Shown: positions 46,057 through 59,394 of the stretch, one piece after another | Layout of the letters: every line of letters begins with the position of its first letter | Position numbering within the stretch: position 1 is the stretch's first letter | Assembly: GCF_042453785.1 (NCBI RefSeq) | Contig: NC_091675.1 | Span: forward strand, 53,206,501 to 53,270,500 | DNA length: 64,000 nucleotides | Source of the DNA: Malus domestica | Taxonomy: Eukaryota > Streptophyta > Magnoliopsida > Rosales > Rosaceae | Direction: 5' to 3' | The notes under the pieces: model-generated | Databases searched by the model: none | The model's input: the letters and a program-made list of their open reading frames with translations, nothing else | Told to the model about the DNA's origin: nothing | Program-made: the position numbers and the translations under genes

Positions 46057-46979
46057 GTATTGGCGAAGCCACGCGAGGGCGAGGAGTGGCGACCGCCACC
46101 CCCTTCACCGGAAAACACACCTAGAGCAAAGGTTCAGCCCTTCCCCTCGTTGGAAACTAGATTGGTTCAGCCCCTCCCTGTTCCGGTGCATTGGCTGGCT
46201 GGTGGCGCGAAAAGGATCAATTTTGATGATCTGGGGCTTCTCGAGGTAGGAATTGTGAAGAAGGTTGGATTGAATTGGCCTGTTGGATTTGATTTAGAAT
46301 TAGGGTTTTGATCGAGGATTGGGGTGTTAAACTGGGGGAATTGGGGGGTTTTGGGGTTGAATTTGGTGGTGCGTTTGAAGGGTTGGGGGAGAGAACTGAA
46401 TTGGCGGGCAGCGGTGATGGCGGTGGTGGTGATGTGGATTCGTGGTGGATTGGTGGTGAATGGTGGTGAGATTAATGTTTGATTCTGATCATGCAGGTAA
46501 AGGTTTTTAGATGGTTGAAATGAGGTAGGAGTTTATAGGAAACAAGACGACGCCTGCCAAAAACATATATCACACATTGATTAAGTAATTAAATGTGGAG
46601 ATGCATAGTGAGTTTTCATAATTAAGAGGAATTTGTGATCTTGCAAAGGAGTTCGTGAAGACCGGGAGGTATGCAAGCTATATGTTAGTGTATAAGCTTC
46701 CTACATTAGTTTTGGTGTTACCAATTACAACCGCTTTAGTGAAAAGAGCTTTTTCTGCTATGAAGATTGTGAAAACACCATTGCGTAACAAAATGGGAGA
46801 TCAATCGTTGAATGATGGCATGTTTGTTTACATTGAGAGAGATGTATTTGCTTTTTTGTTTCTATTGATAAATTATGGAAGACATTACTATATAAAAGGA
46901 TTTGATTGTTGTTATTCTTTTGAACTTTGCACTCTTTTAACTTCGCCCCTCGTTCCGTCAATTTCTGACTTCGCCACTG
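46057..46979 (+). mobile_element. Degenerate hAT element, nested
   Basis: Left end ATTGGCGAAGCC and right end GACTTCGCCACTG are imperfect inverted repeats typical of hAT elements (CAGTGGCGAAG). It encloses a hAT dimerization domain relic. The 8-bp TSD is not clearly preserved. Confidence 0.6.
46640..46870 (+). pseudogene. hAT transposase C-terminal dimerization domain
   Basis: The frame reads KEFVKTGRYASY, LPTLVLVLPITTALVKRAFS and AMKIVKTPLRNKMGDQSLND then YIERDVFA, the conserved end of plant hAT (Ac-like) transposases. Upstream zinc finger and catalytic RNase-H-like parts are absent, and stops lie just upstream near 46615-46640. Non-functional remnant. Confidence 0.85.
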
Positions 46980-47803
46980 TCTAGGAGTACTTTTAATATT
47001 TATTAATTAAACGAATTCATTCATGGTACAAAAAAAAAAAACAAGCATAAAGAAGCAGACATGCTCTCAACACATGAACCCATGCCGCACAAACAACATC
47101 AATTAGCAGGAGGGCCCAGCAGCAACGAAAAAACTGCAGACATGAAGGAAAAATTGCGACCCGGCAACAAAAAATTGAAGAAAAAATCGCATAAAATGAT
47201 ACAACCCAACAACAAAAATTGAAGAAAAAATTGCAAAAATGAAGGAAGAAGATAAGGCAAAGAAAGTGGCTGGCAATGAGAAGAAGAGGAGTCGTTCAAC
47301 TAGGTTTTTGGATTTGAAATCCTATGGTGCGAGGTAGGATTCAATTTGATCTTGGTTATATATATTTTTTCCTCTCAAATCCGACAAAATCCATAATTGA
47401 ATGAAATCCTACAAAATCTTTAATTTTTGAATACATCTAGATTTGGATGAACTTTAAAACTGATTATTAAAATCTTCATTGACTACATCTAAATTTACAT
47501 GGATTCTAAAAATCTATTAAAATCTATTGGTTGACTACACTAGGATTTTAAAATCTTTTAAAATCATTTCAAATCCAAGTTTGACTACACACCCCTTAGT
47601 TTAACAACTAAAGCTAGCTAGCTTTACCAATTTAATTCTTTGGTACACTGAAAGGAAAAAGGCCAAAACTCCTTGTAGAAAGTTGAGGTTTCATCATAAA
47701 ATTAATTGACAATATGAAAAGTAGTTCAACTACTTCTAAAGCACATGCAAAGTTTTTTTTTTTTTTTTTTTTTCCTTCTAAATATGTCATTCACACTCTC
47801 AAC

Positions 47804-47983
47804 TAGAGGTGGCAAATGAACTCATTCCGTTGTCAATGGGTACCCATTAAAACTTATTTAGTTTGATTTCACCTTACACCATCATCACATCTGCAATCTC
47901 ACCTCTATATTACGGTGATATAAAATTAAACATGCCTTAACAGATACCCACTAACAACCCAATAGATTGATTTGCCATCGCTA
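47804..47983. mobile_element. hAT-type MITE, 180 bp
   Basis: Inverted ends TAGAGGTGGCAAAT and complement of TAGCGATGGCAAAT, with a perfect 8-bp TSD CTCTCAAC at 47796-47803 and 47984-47991. Confidence 0.85.
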
Positions 47984-48329
47984 CTCTCAACATCCACATA
48001 CATAGTCCAACCCACACATTTACCAAGTTAATCCATCATTTAATTCTATGGATGTCAAAGGCAGGGAGCCGGCCTAAAACGACCAATTCCGGCCACAGCC
48101 GCTTTGGCTTCCAAAAGTAGTAGTTGGGGCTTTTCCTAGCAGCAGTAAGTATATATGCAACTCAATTAATGTCGAGCCTTCGCTATAAGGAAGGCAAGCT
48201 TCTATGCTACCATCCACAAATTTAGTTACATCTCATTCCAGAAGCAGAAGGTATCATCATCAGCTGAGCAAAATGGCCATTGAATTCGCCAAGGTTGAAA
48301 TCGTTGAAAAGCGAACACTTAAACCATCC

Positions 48330-48745
48330 TGCCCAACACCTCATGTCCTTGGAATCATTATTATTGGCCAACTATAAGGCAAGATGCCTTTAGATTGTGC
48401 ACAAACATGCAACGAGTATCAAAGACATACACCGATGAACCATCAACATGCAGAAGAGCTCGACACCCTGCATGGGGCATAGATCTCGTTGGTCACTTAA
48501 AAGGCCAAAGGCAACAAAGAATATCTAATAGTAGCAAATAATTACTTTTCCAGGTGGATCAAAGCCGAACCCTTATCTCGAATTACCGAAACAGTGATCA
48601 AGTCCTTCGTCTAGAAGAACATTGTATGCTGGTTTGAATTCCGCACACCATAGTAACTAATAATGGTATGCAATCCACCAGCTCCAAAATCACGGACTAG
48701 TACAAAGAACTCAGGGACCACCATCTCACCCTTACTCCACGATAT
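48330..48745 (+). pseudogene. Ty3/Gypsy integrase relic
   Basis: Broken frames encode HQHAEELDTLHGA, NNYFSRWIKAEPLSRITETV and a later TIVTNNGMQ stretch, matching the integrase core of plant Gypsy elements (D...YFTKWIEAEPL...TDNG). Several stops and frameshifts; cut at the right by a SINE-like repeat. Remnant only. Confidence 0.8.
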
Positions 48746-48747
48746 AT

Positions 48748-48900
48748 TTTTTTTAAACAAACGATATTATTTACATTAAAAGGAGGGTATGAGCTAGCAA
48801 TAATATGGTTCAAATTTGTTTTTGACGAAAATTGAACAAAAAATCTCTTACTTACAAGTGAAGAGGAATACCACTAAATTGTAGTATAAAGTGACATCCT
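48748..48900 (+). repeat. SINE-like repeat, second copy
   Basis: Reads ACATTAAAAGGAGGGTATGA, ACTTACAAGTGAAGAGGAAT, then ACTAAATTGTAGTATAAAGT, aligning with the repeat at 45431-45610. Confidence 0.4.
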
Positions 48901-49042
48901 CAAATTTTAAACATGAATTAAAAGTAAAAGAACCTAAATTGATAAATGAAACCTCAAAGATCTAATCATTGACTACAAAATGTTGAAAAAAAAAATCATT
49001 GACTACGAAATTAGTCTTACATCTAATTATTCTTATTTTTTT

Positions 49043-49192
49043 AGGAAAACTAATAAAAAAGATTTGAAAAACTTTAAATTTTAACGACAAGAACAAAATA
49101 AAGAGTAGAATGAATAGTACAAGAATTGATTTTTTAGTATAAAAATATAATTTTTCTTTAAAATAAATAATGAATTTTTCGTTAAAATTTCC
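49043..49192. mobile_element. Small MITE related to 26515-26667
   Basis: Ends AGGAAAACTAATAAAAA and GTTAAAATTTCC; the interior AACTTTAAATTTTAACGAC matches the reverse of the element at 26515-26667. It lies about 290 bases upstream of the membralin start codon. Confidence 0.6.
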
Positions 49193-49482
49193 TATCCTCT
49201 TTTGGTTTTTTACACTGATGAATATAGGGGTCAAATTTGGATTTAAATTATACTACGACACGATGAGGAATTTGACATGAAAGTCGCAAACACAACCAGT
49301 TTTGCCCAGATGGGTTAGAAGAAGGGAGAAAAGTCAGATTACCCATTCCTTCAAACACAATGACGTAATCAGTTTTCCATCACTTTCTCGGGAAAATCCT
49401 CGTTTCTCAATCCTGAACTTCTCACATTATGTAGAGAGTAGATAAGGAGATCGAAATATCGGAGAGAAAAGGAAAAGAAGAC

Positions 49483-52400
49483 ATGGATGCGGAGCAGACC
49501 TTCATCCGAGTACAAGAGCGGTTCTCGCAGATCCTGACGCCGAAAGTGAGAGCTGCTTTGGAGTATATCTACCTCTTCATTGCCATCACCTTGTTCTGTA
49601 TTCTCGTTGTTATGCACGCCAATTACGTTCAACAGGTTTCTCTTCTCCCTACTTACTTCCTTGTACATATTTTTATGCTGTTTTAGGGTTTTTGACTTTG
49701 AAATTCAGCTGGAGAATTGCAATTTGTGCTTACATTTGTCTTAATAGTTTTGTATCTGTTAGGGTTTTGATCAATTCGAGCTTGGTTCGTGTAAATTCTT
49801 CACCAATTGCATTTCAATTTGAGTTCCGTTCGTGTAAATTCTTGATCAATTTTAGGTCTTAGCTTTGCAGATATGGATTTTACTTTGTGAGTTCATACTT
49901 CACAGTAACATGGGTGGGTGAGCTCATATTTATTGGTCCTCTTGATTGCAAGTGTCTTTATAAAGTTGAAATTGAATAGACGATCAGTTGCGGTCGAGTT
50001 TCTATTCAAATAGCCTTGATGTTATCAGTAGTGTCCTACAGATTTTGTGTTTTGGTTTTTTTTTTATCATGTTTCATATTTGAAATCAACTTCGTGTAGT
50101 GTAGATTTTGATATAAAGCCAGAGGGGCTTGAGTGTCGGGAAAACTTGTATCTTCATAAATCGCGATTCCATGAAACTAATCCCCCATACCCTTAAGTTC
50201 TGATCATTTTAGTTTTCACGGAAATGCTTAGGTAATTGGTTTAGGATCTGCTTTGTGTTTTCGTCGTTGAATTTGTAATTTTCCTCCATCGTATCTTGTG
50301 AGCCTTTGGATTAACTATGATTCTCTTGCACTTGAAGCCTGGCTGTTCAAGTGAACTTTCTGGCGTTGAAACAACACAAGCGCAAATTATTCAAATTAAG
50401 GTATGTCTTGTCTTCTATTTCTCAAACATTTGAATATTTGCGTGCTCTCAGAAAGCTTGTTGTAAATCGTATTGATGCCTTTGGTTCCATTTTGTTGCTT
50501 AATAAGAACAAATGCAAAGCTATCAGAATTTCTGAACTGAAGTGACTCTATTTTCTGAAGTCCCTTGGTTTATTTAGTTTTAAGTTTTGTGATTAGTTTT
50601 GTGATTATAGTGAAAAAAGGTTGATATAATAGTTTCAGTTCTGTGCTAGACCTATGTTCAAATTTTGTACTCAGTATTATTTATTACTTTGGATAACTTC
50701 AGATGTACTTATTTTAAATATCTTTTGAAGCTCTAATGGTCTGCTTTTCTTTCCTGGACAAGGTTGCATGTTAAGGTGGACTTGAGTTTGTTTCTTATCG
50801 TGGCCTAACTGACATCTTTGAATATCCTAACTTTTGTTGTTTTCATTTAGATAACTAGTGCAGGGCTGTGGTCGCAGAATGAGTCAGAATTCACCAATGT
50901 GGTATATGATGGCACAGACACAAAATCTGTAATGTATAAATTAGAATTTGCTAATGTAGATGGAGATGGATTGACATTTTTTGCTGCAAAATTTTGGTTG
51001 AATTGGATTGGTTCTGGTGTTAGGAGGGGTAAGTTGGCATTGAAGACTGATACTGAAGTTGTGGATCAACAGACGGATGGCTCTCCCAATAGCCCAAACA
51101 CTATGGTAACACTTGATGATGCAGTTGTCAAAAATGAAATAAAGGAGAGGCATAGTAGTTTTCTTTTACGTATGAAAGAGACAGTTAAGGCAGCACTTAC
51201 TTACTTTAACAAACTGTGGAAAATGCGTTCCCGTCTCTTGTCGGTCCTTCAGAAACATGGAACACATGTCATTGGAAATTTGTGGGTAAGTAGACTGAGG
51301 CATTTGAATGTTAACAACCGAATTATAGTTATCCTTGGAAGTTGGAACCATTGTTTTAAAAAACGCGCCTGAGGCATGCCTAGGTCGCTTTGGAGGCAGG
51401 GCGGGGGTGAAAATGCCTTTGCCCAGTGGGAGTAGGCCAAAACTCGTCTAGACGTGGTAGACTCGTGCCTAGGTGGCTGATGCTCGCCTTAGGGCGTTCA
51501 TGGCGTTTTTATTTTATTTTTATAAAACTTCTTCTCAGTCTTCTTCGTTTGACACTTGAGTCCTCGAAGCCTCGTGTTCTTCTTCTTCTCTGTGAAACAC
51601 TGAAACCCTCCATTCTCTTCGTCACGCAACACCACCAACTGAGCAGCACTGCCACCACCCAGCGAAGAGGGAAAGTGAGAGTGTAGTGAGGGAAAGAGTG
51701 TGGGCAGGGGATGTATGTGTACCATATTTAGATGAATGATTTCTTTTTTATTTTTGTATGTTTGTGAGTTAAACTTGTCCATGACTTGTGCACTTTTGAA
51801 TGACAAAGTATATTTGTTGTACAAAGTATTCTATTATATATATATGTATATATATATTAATGTATATACATGTACATATATATATATATATATATATAGT
51901 AAAAACTTTAGGTCCCGTGTGGCGAACCTCAAGGCTTTCGCCTAGGTGGGGCTATCCTGAAATGCCTTGCCTACGCCTTGCCCTTTTAAAACATTGCTCG
52001 GAACTTACAAATATTCTTGACCCTGTTTTCTATTTACCAAAATCATTGGATTAAACCAGTCTGCATAAATTGATTTGTGGTTGGTTTCTATACTTTGTAC
52101 CTATGTTATTACTTTCTACTGTTACTGTTATCTTATAGGGTGTTCTATGTGCTTTTTAATATGTTGATGTGAATTTCTTTGACATAGTAGGAAATTTATA
52201 TATTGCCCTGTGTCTCAAATTTTCTCCATCCCCTTGTTTTTAGGTGTCCCAAAATAGGTGCCCATATTCTAAGAGCATTGCATAATTATGTAAAGTGAGA
52301 TTATATTCACACACCCCAAATTACTTCTCCCACACCCTTTTAATTTTTTAATATTTTTTTATCAAGTGTTAGTGGTGTGTAGAAAATATTAAAAAATTAA

Positions 52401-55400
52401 AAGGGTGTGGGAGAAGTAATTTGGGGTGTGTGAATATAATCTCTCGTAAGTAAACTTCCAAATTACTATTATTGATTCAAAAGGGACCTACAAAATCAAA
52501 CTAATAGAGGGTAGTTTTGGAAGATTGTGATTATCAATAATGGCAGTATGTTATGTTTCAAGGTCCATGTACCTTTGATCTCATCTAGTTCATGTTGAAG
52601 ATTATCAGTACTGAAATTGCCATGTGCACGTCTCGTCTTTTAAAAAAAGAAAAAATGGCTCTATCCACCTTGTAACCCCACTTTACCTTGACATTTGAAG
52701 GATTTTGAATAAGCCTTTCTTCCCCTTCTAAATTTTCTTTGTAGTTTCAACCTACGTGCTGATTCCTTTAACATTGAAATAGGTGCCGCTTGCAGTTTCT
52801 CTCTCTCTCTCTCTCTCTCTCATGCATTTGACCAATTTCATATTTGGAAACGGATTATAAGAACATGCTTTGTGTGAACATTATTTGATTTCTTGTATTT
52901 TAGTGTGAGTTCCTTTATACTGATTTTTATTTTGAAGTGCAGAACATTGCAGGGATACATTTAGATCTTGATATTCCCAAGTGGTTGCGCATACTTCATT
53001 TGGACAGGCTTAACTTGTATGCAGGTTGCTGACTATCCTTTTAACTATTCATTGCATAACATCATGTTGGATTCCATACACCCATGCTTGTTCTATTTTA
53101 CTTTTTCATCCGGGAAAAGAAAAACAGTTACTTGCATAGTGCATTTAAACCGAGTGTTACAGTTTAATAATTAAAGGAGCACAAACCATTTTCCACCTTT
53201 GTTTTTTGGATCCTGTCTTGGTCTCTTTGTCAATGGTAATGAAAAAAAGAATATCTGCATAGGTTGGACGCTGATTTTTTTGACATTTTTGTACAAAGTA
53301 TTTAAATCTGGAATGCTGTTTCTGTGATTTGGTTGCAAATGCTTGATTGAATACAAAACAAAGGTATAGAATGCTATTTTCAGCAAGTTGTCTGGAGACT
53401 GGATATTATGTTCATGTATGAGGATGTTGCTTTTTATGTTGAAAGTCATGCCATTGGAGGAGCTTGGTGAAAAATCATTTATAAGTGTTTTTCCTAAAGA
53501 TAATTTGGGAGGCTGTTGTACCACTTGTAGTGTACTCCAAAAAGGAGGATTTTTGCTTTTTTATCTGATTGCTGCCTGCTGTGTAAAGCAATGGTTGTGC
53601 AGTTATTTTTTTTCGTTTTTTGTTTTTGCTTTTTACTAGTAAGAGAGATTTCAACTATATATACTTTTATTTTTGACACAGCTAGGTCCCCTACCTTCTT
53701 TTAGGCATCATTATCTAAGTATTATAGGGGCTTTCCTTTTCTTTTCAGTCATTGGATGTTTATTGTCCTGTTGTGTTTGGGGTTGGCTGCAGGAACCAGG
53801 GGCAGCAATTAGGAAAGAAACATGATATCTGAACCCATGTTTCTAGTTGTTGTTACTTTATAGCCATTATAAAAGTTCACCAATTAGGATTGCACTGGAA
53901 CATTTTGTTCAGTGTATCAGTTTTCAACAGCCTTTCATGAACTTATGAGAACTGAATGTCATTGTTATTGACAACTTGTTTTGAATCTGTTTCAGTGCAG
54001 TGGCTTGAGATCAGAAGCAAAACTTTTGAACCGACTTATTTATACACTATGGAAAAGGTAAATTTTCAGCGGTATAGTTTATTTCCACTCGTATCTCCCG
54101 AACTTTCTGATGAGTTGGACTGCACAGGTTTTGGCTTCAGAAGCTTGTTTTGTGATAGTTTTCTAATGTCTTTGTCAATTTTGTTTGTAGGGTTATTTCT
54201 TACTACCTGAAAGTGTCAGGTCTCAGCATAATATTCGTGCTGTAAACATTAGCATATCAGCTCGGCATTCTTGTTTTGGGAACAGGTAATGATATTATCT
54301 CCACAAAATAACTACATATATTGGTTTGGGTAGCGTGCTTTTGATTTTGGTAGAGAATTTTTTTGTCTAGAACCCATACATTAAATCAAGGTTAACTTAA
54401 CCCAAGTGCTTGTAGCGTGAAAAATGTAGCATCAGTTCTTTGCATTGGCTTTGTTGTATTTCTTAAATCAAACATCTTACAGCTTACCTGTCATATGCAG
54501 GAGTGTTTTTTTGTTTTTAATCAGTAATATTCTGATTTATTTATTTGCAATTTTTATTGTTGTTTTTGTTAATATATTTCTATGTTGTATGCATAGATAA
54601 TAGCCATACTTTTCTTTAGGCTTGAATAGGTTGTTACTGAAATAACAATTTTTTTTTGAAAATTATTTCTCAGTAAGATGTGACACTTAGGAGATCTTAT
54701 TAACTTAGCCTGGTTGGGATTGAATATAGCTCAATAATTCAGGAATCTGGTGAATATATTGCTGATATGTGCAAATATTTTGCAATTGGTCAACAATGGA
54801 TATTTATGGTGCACCTTTTACAATCATTTTCCTTTCTCATAATAACATTATACATGTAAGATATATCGTGGTTATATGGATTTGTAAATTTGAGTTGTTA
54901 ATAAGCATATGGGAGTTGTAAACTAGTATGTGTTTTGATTGTTGTGGTTTATTTACGTTAAATCACCAGGTGGCAGCAGCTACTCGTTAACAGATTTGTT
55001 GGATATGATACTATTTTAATAAATAGTTTATTGAGTTCACCTGGACAAGGTAAATTAGCCGTTAATTTCCTTTTTACTTTCAATATCTTGTATTCTTAAA
55101 TAAGTTAAGAATTTGGAAGAGAGCATTAATTAAATTAAAGGCAAAAATGCCACTTGAGAGTGAGTTTCACGACTTGTGCCTAAGCTTGTTATGATACACA
55201 TTGCAGGATATCTTTATAATTTTCAGACAAAGGAGTTTTTTAATCTTAGTTATGCACAAGAACCGCCACAAGGCCCTGCAAGGTTTGGAGGTTTGTTGGA
55301 TTGTGCCTTCTATTTCCATTCTTGTGCAATGTTGTTTCATCTTGTAAACATGACTCTTCAGTCTTCACATATAATTAAAAGATGGCATGGCTTTTCTTTT

Positions 55401-58400
55401 ACATCAGCCATTTCTTGTGAAATTTGCAATTCTGGGAAGCACTTATTGTTGAGGCATATAAAATCAAATTCATGTTTTGTTGAAAAATAGTGCATCTACT
55501 TCTCAAATACACAAAGAACAAAGAATACATAATGTCCTACAGAAACCTTTTTGTTTTTCTGTAAAGCACCTGTGACAGCACGAGAATACTTGTTTTTTCT
55601 TTTATCGATCGGGCTGCGGCCGGGGGGGGGGGGGATTAAACTTTTAATCTCTGTCAATTTTGGGAAGACAAGTATCACTACATTAAGAACTAAGTTGGTA
55701 CAACATTACTTGACTGTATTAATGTATTTCCGAGTCTCTGATATATTGGGAAATTTCAATCTGTAATGTATTTGGAGGAATAATGTTTGTGGGATGGGGG
55801 TTAGTTTGGGAGCCATAGGAGAGTTACATGGGTTTGAACTTATGGAAAGTGATTGCAAGACAGCAGAGAATTTTCACTAGGTGGCAATTGCGATGTAGGG
55901 TTTTGGATGGTTTGGTTGAAGTAGCTGTACAACAGTTGCATTAGTTTATTCTATTTATTTATTTTCGTAATATTGATTATGGGTCTTGATTCATAAATCT
56001 TGAATTTTGCTTTCCGAAAAGACATTTTATAAAAGGCGGACATGTGGAATGTATGTAATGATGTTTAAAACTGTGGTACTTTCGGTTTTACAATAAAGGT
56101 TAATTTGGTTATTTGAAAAGACTGTAAAAGTAAGGATGTTATAACACACTTTATGGAATTAAATTTGGCCAAACAATCAACTGAGGACACTCGTAAGAAA
56201 AATATGCTACATATCAGGGACCTTAGGCTAACTAAAAATATCAAGTATTTATGAAAAAAAATAAGTCTTAAAAACTTATTTTACTCTTTTCCAATAATAT
56301 ATGCATTATGTTAAGAAAAGTTCTGGCTTGATTTGGTTTCTTTGCAGACTACCTGGTGACAAAATGTGGTGTGCTTATGATGTCTCTTTTTGTGTTCTTT
56401 ACAACCACCATGTCTGTGTCTTTCACATTGAGAGAGACACAGACTCGCATGCTGAAGTTCACAGGTTTGTGTTAATTTGTGTATTCTGGATAAAGCAAAA
56501 TGCTGATGCTAGCTCCATTCACAATACTTGCCTCCATTAATGTTTTCTTCTGTCCCCTCCTTGAGACAATGAAATAATGTATGTGATGAAGCTCTTAATT
56601 GTATTTTGACGTTAAACCCAGAAATAGCATTTATTCACATGTTATTATCAAATTTAAGGTTTTGTTCATCGAAAACATCATCCATTTTGTTTCCCTGCTT
56701 TGATGAGTATCATTTTGTTTCCCAGTGCGTCATACATCCTCCTTATCCTGCCTCTATATTTTGGTGCTTACTTTTGTCAAATTATTGCAGTGCAGCTTCA
56801 ACACCACGCTCGTCATCAGCTTCCAACTTTCCAGTTAATTTTTGTGCATGTAATTGAATCACTTGTCTTTGTGCCGGTAAGTGTACATCTTTTTTGTTCA
56901 CCATCAACACAATATGTACCCAGTTGATGAGTTTTTTGGATTTTATTTATTCATTTACTTATTTTTACTTGCTAATGTATTTTCATGTGAAACTATTATT
57001 GGTTTTGCAGATAATGATCGGTATATTATTTTTTCTGTTCGAGTTTTATGACGATCAACTGTTGGCTTTTATGGTCCTCATACTTGTCTGGTTGAGTGAA
57101 CTTTTCACGCTGATCAGGTTTCGCTCTCTCCCTTTTAAATAGTGGCATGAAAATTATTGGGTGCCCATGCCTGTACACATAATGAGTACGTTTCATTTCA
57201 AAAGTCATTCACTCTGAGACTCTCATTCCTTTCCACAGGTCATGTGATGGGGAGTCGTGCTGTCATTAATCAATGCATGAGTTCATATTTTCATTAGACC
57301 TTATGTTAGTCGTAAGATATATCAAATATGGGGTCTAGACAATGTGATGATTGCTCAACTTGTTGCTCTTTCGACTCTGGTGTGTGGGCCTATTTTAGGT
57401 TGGTAGTTCTAGGCTTAATATGGATAAAATATTACCTGAAAGTTAGTGCTAAACAATTTTGAGGCAGGGTTAGGTTGTAATTGGCACTCTTTTGATCTCT
57501 GTAGTAGATTTCCTAGATCAAGGGCTTTGATGTTGTGAGTCAGCTGATTAAATTGGCTTAAGATATGATGTTAGAAAAGGATTATATAATGGCACCTCTT
57601 CGAGGCTAATTTTCCCTCCTGTGTGCACACCCTACTTTCGCCAAATTTCTAATTTGTGCCATGCTCTTTTCATTTGATTGCCCTTCTTGCAGTGTCCGGA
57701 CGCCCATTTCTATGAAGTTCTTTCCCCGCTTCTTTTTGATCTACTTTCTGGTTTTCCACATCTATTTCTTTTCCTATGCTTATGGTACGTATTACTTCTT
57801 ATTTTACTAGTAGATGGAAACTATTTTTCATTTTCTAGATAAAATTCTGCTTTCAAACTGTTTGCAGGTTTTTCTTATTTGGCTCTTTCTACGGCTGCCG
57901 CTTTTATGCTGCATCTCATTCTATACTTCTGGAACCGTTTTGAGGTAATCCTTATTGTGTAGAATTTTCCCTTTTTGGGCCTGGCTTATTGTATAGATGA
58001 AAATATTTTTTGAATGACAATGGTAGCCTCAGTTGGCTTTGCAAGTGTAGTCTCAGTTGGTTCCCTTTGCTTGCACGGCTTGTTTGAGCAGATGAATAAT
58101 GAAGTTCCTAGATTCAGATGGTAGATGTGCACGCGTATGTGTGCTACATTTCACGGGTGTTAAAATATTTGTGTTTAAATTCTTGTTATTCGTTGGAAAA
58201 GAAACCGGAAGAACTTTTACCAGAATAAATCATTTACAGAAGATTTGAGTGTGGTCTATATTGTTGAGATCTGTAATAGCCTTAATTAGTCGAAGTTTAA
58301 TCTGTTATTATGTCGGTGCACTGCTTGCAGGTACCAACTCTACAGAGGTTTATCCAAAATCGGCGATTTCAGCTCCAGCAAAACCCAGATTTCCACATTA

Positions 58401-58816
58401 CCTCCTCAACGTTCCTTGCCTCAACTGTACAGATCACAAGATTGAACACAAGAAATCCCGGCCTTGTTAATTCTGACTTGGCACCTGGACCTGGGCTGAG
58501 ATCTGGATCCAATCCAGTGGTGCCATCAAATGCAGCAGAAGTTCCCGGGCTTCAAGAACAGTCAGGTAATGACAACCTAGACAGGGTAGGAAACCCTCAG
58601 GTTCCGGGCCAAGCTGACCTGAATCAAGCAGAGAATGGTCCCAACCCCGGCGGTATGAATTCATTCAGTTCGCTTTTGTTATGGATCTTGGGAGGGGCGT
58701 CCTCTGAAGGCGGCCTCAATTCCCTTATTTCTATGTTCAGAGATGTGAGAGAGCAGGGACAAGTTTATGCGGAAGCGGAACCCCCTAGGCAAGAAAATCA
58801 AGATGTACATAGATAG
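49483..58816 (+). CDS. Membralin-family ER membrane protein, 14 exons
   Basis: Plant membralin homologue (TMEM259 family; Arabidopsis At1g60995-like). Animal membralin is an ER protein linked to ER-associated degradation; the plant role is inferred. Coding exons with GT-AG introns: 49483-49635, 50338-50400, 50851-51285, 52943-53024, 53996-54057, 54191-54285, 54970-55049, 55207-55290, 56348-56464, 56791-56876, 57011-57117, 57693-57784, 57868-57944, 58331-58816. Phases join without a stop into 672 residues. It starts MDAEQTFIRVQERFSQ in good context (AAGACATGG). Membrane segments are near residues 28-47, 356-378, 403-430, 436-455, 463-485 and 487-506; residues 48-355 form a large loop with EPPQGPARFG before the second segment. 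The 160-residue tail is Pro/Asn/Gln-rich. Exons 4 to 14 are supported by the continuous family-like protein; exon 3 is unusually long (145 codons). Confidence 0.9.
51354..51991. mobile_element. Insertion in membralin intron 3
   Basis: Ends TTTTAAAAAACGCGCC and complement of TTTTAAAAGGGCAAGGC, flanked by CATTG (51349-51353, 51992-51996). The interior repeats CCTAGG/GCCT motifs near both ends and includes a TA microsatellite at 51834-51899. Class uncertain. Confidence 0.6.
52297..52443. mobile_element. Perfect-hairpin MITE in membralin intron 3
   Basis: 147 bp with two 61-base arms (52297-52357 and 52383-52443) that are exact reverse complements by direct reading, separated by a 25-base loop. 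It shares CCCACACCC and GAGAAGTAA blocks with the MITE at 31140-31287. No clean TSD was found. Transcribed within the intron it would form a long double-stranded RNA. Confidence 0.9.
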
Positions 58817-59263
58817 GACCGGAACATTGCATGTGTGGAGGAAGGCGATCTCAGTTTGCCTTCCTTTTGTTGTTGTAGATCTTCATGGTGAAGTAGGATA
58901 GCAAAGGTTATGCTGGATTGTATAAATGATATACGTGACGTCCTTTTGGTTAATCTAAGGAATACAATCGAAAGCAAGAATCGGATTTGGAGATGTTCGA
59001 TTTTTCTGAACCGTGTCTCCGTCAGCAAAGTGATTTTTCTTAATCTTTTCAAGCTGCAGACCGAGGGCGAGCCTTCGAAAATGTTGCTCTTTTTTGATGG
59101 AAAAGTCACAGGTTTAAGTCGTGGACGCATTCTTTTTGCAAAACAAGGGTACGGATGTGTACAATAGATGTTTCTCTTTACCCTTGCAATGCGAGGGGCT
59201 TTGTTGGTTTGGGTTCGCTTTTTTCAAGCTGCAGACGCATGTTGAATCAATTCCTAATTACTA
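58817..59263 (+). other. Membralin 3' UTR and flank
   Basis: Follows the stop codon TAG at 58814-58816. No further coding exon seen; the polyadenylation site was not resolved. Confidence 0.5.
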
Positions 59264-59394
59264 GTGTTCTACTAATCAAGATATTATGAGAAAAACCATA
59301 ATATTTTTCAATGGTGTCTAGGGTTTAGGGTTTAGAAATTTTTTTGGATGGTTCAAGATCATCATTAACACCAATATCTTGATTAGTAGAACAC
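59264..59394. mobile_element. MITE with 22-base perfect inverted ends
   Basis: 131 bp. The left end begins GTGTTCTACTAATCAAGATA and the right end is its exact complement across 22 bases. The interior has tandem AGGGTTT. No confident TSD. Confidence 0.65.

Larger units (their letters stand above)
45666..47595. mobile_element. PIF/Harbinger-like element with nested hAT
   Basis: Ends read GAGTGTAGTCAAACTTGG on the left and the complement of GGTGTGTAGTCAAACTTGG on the right, with AGATTTT/AAAATC-rich subterminal repeats. The flanking TTA on both sides (45663-45665, 47596-47598) fits the 3-bp target of PIF/Harbinger. The 1.9-kb interior contains a hAT element. Confidence 0.6.

Noticed and set aside
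50899-51372. 157-codon frame starting MVYDGTDTKS
   Set aside because: It is the inside of membralin exon 3 read through into intron 3; the exon starts at 50851 and ends at a GTAAG donor after 51285.
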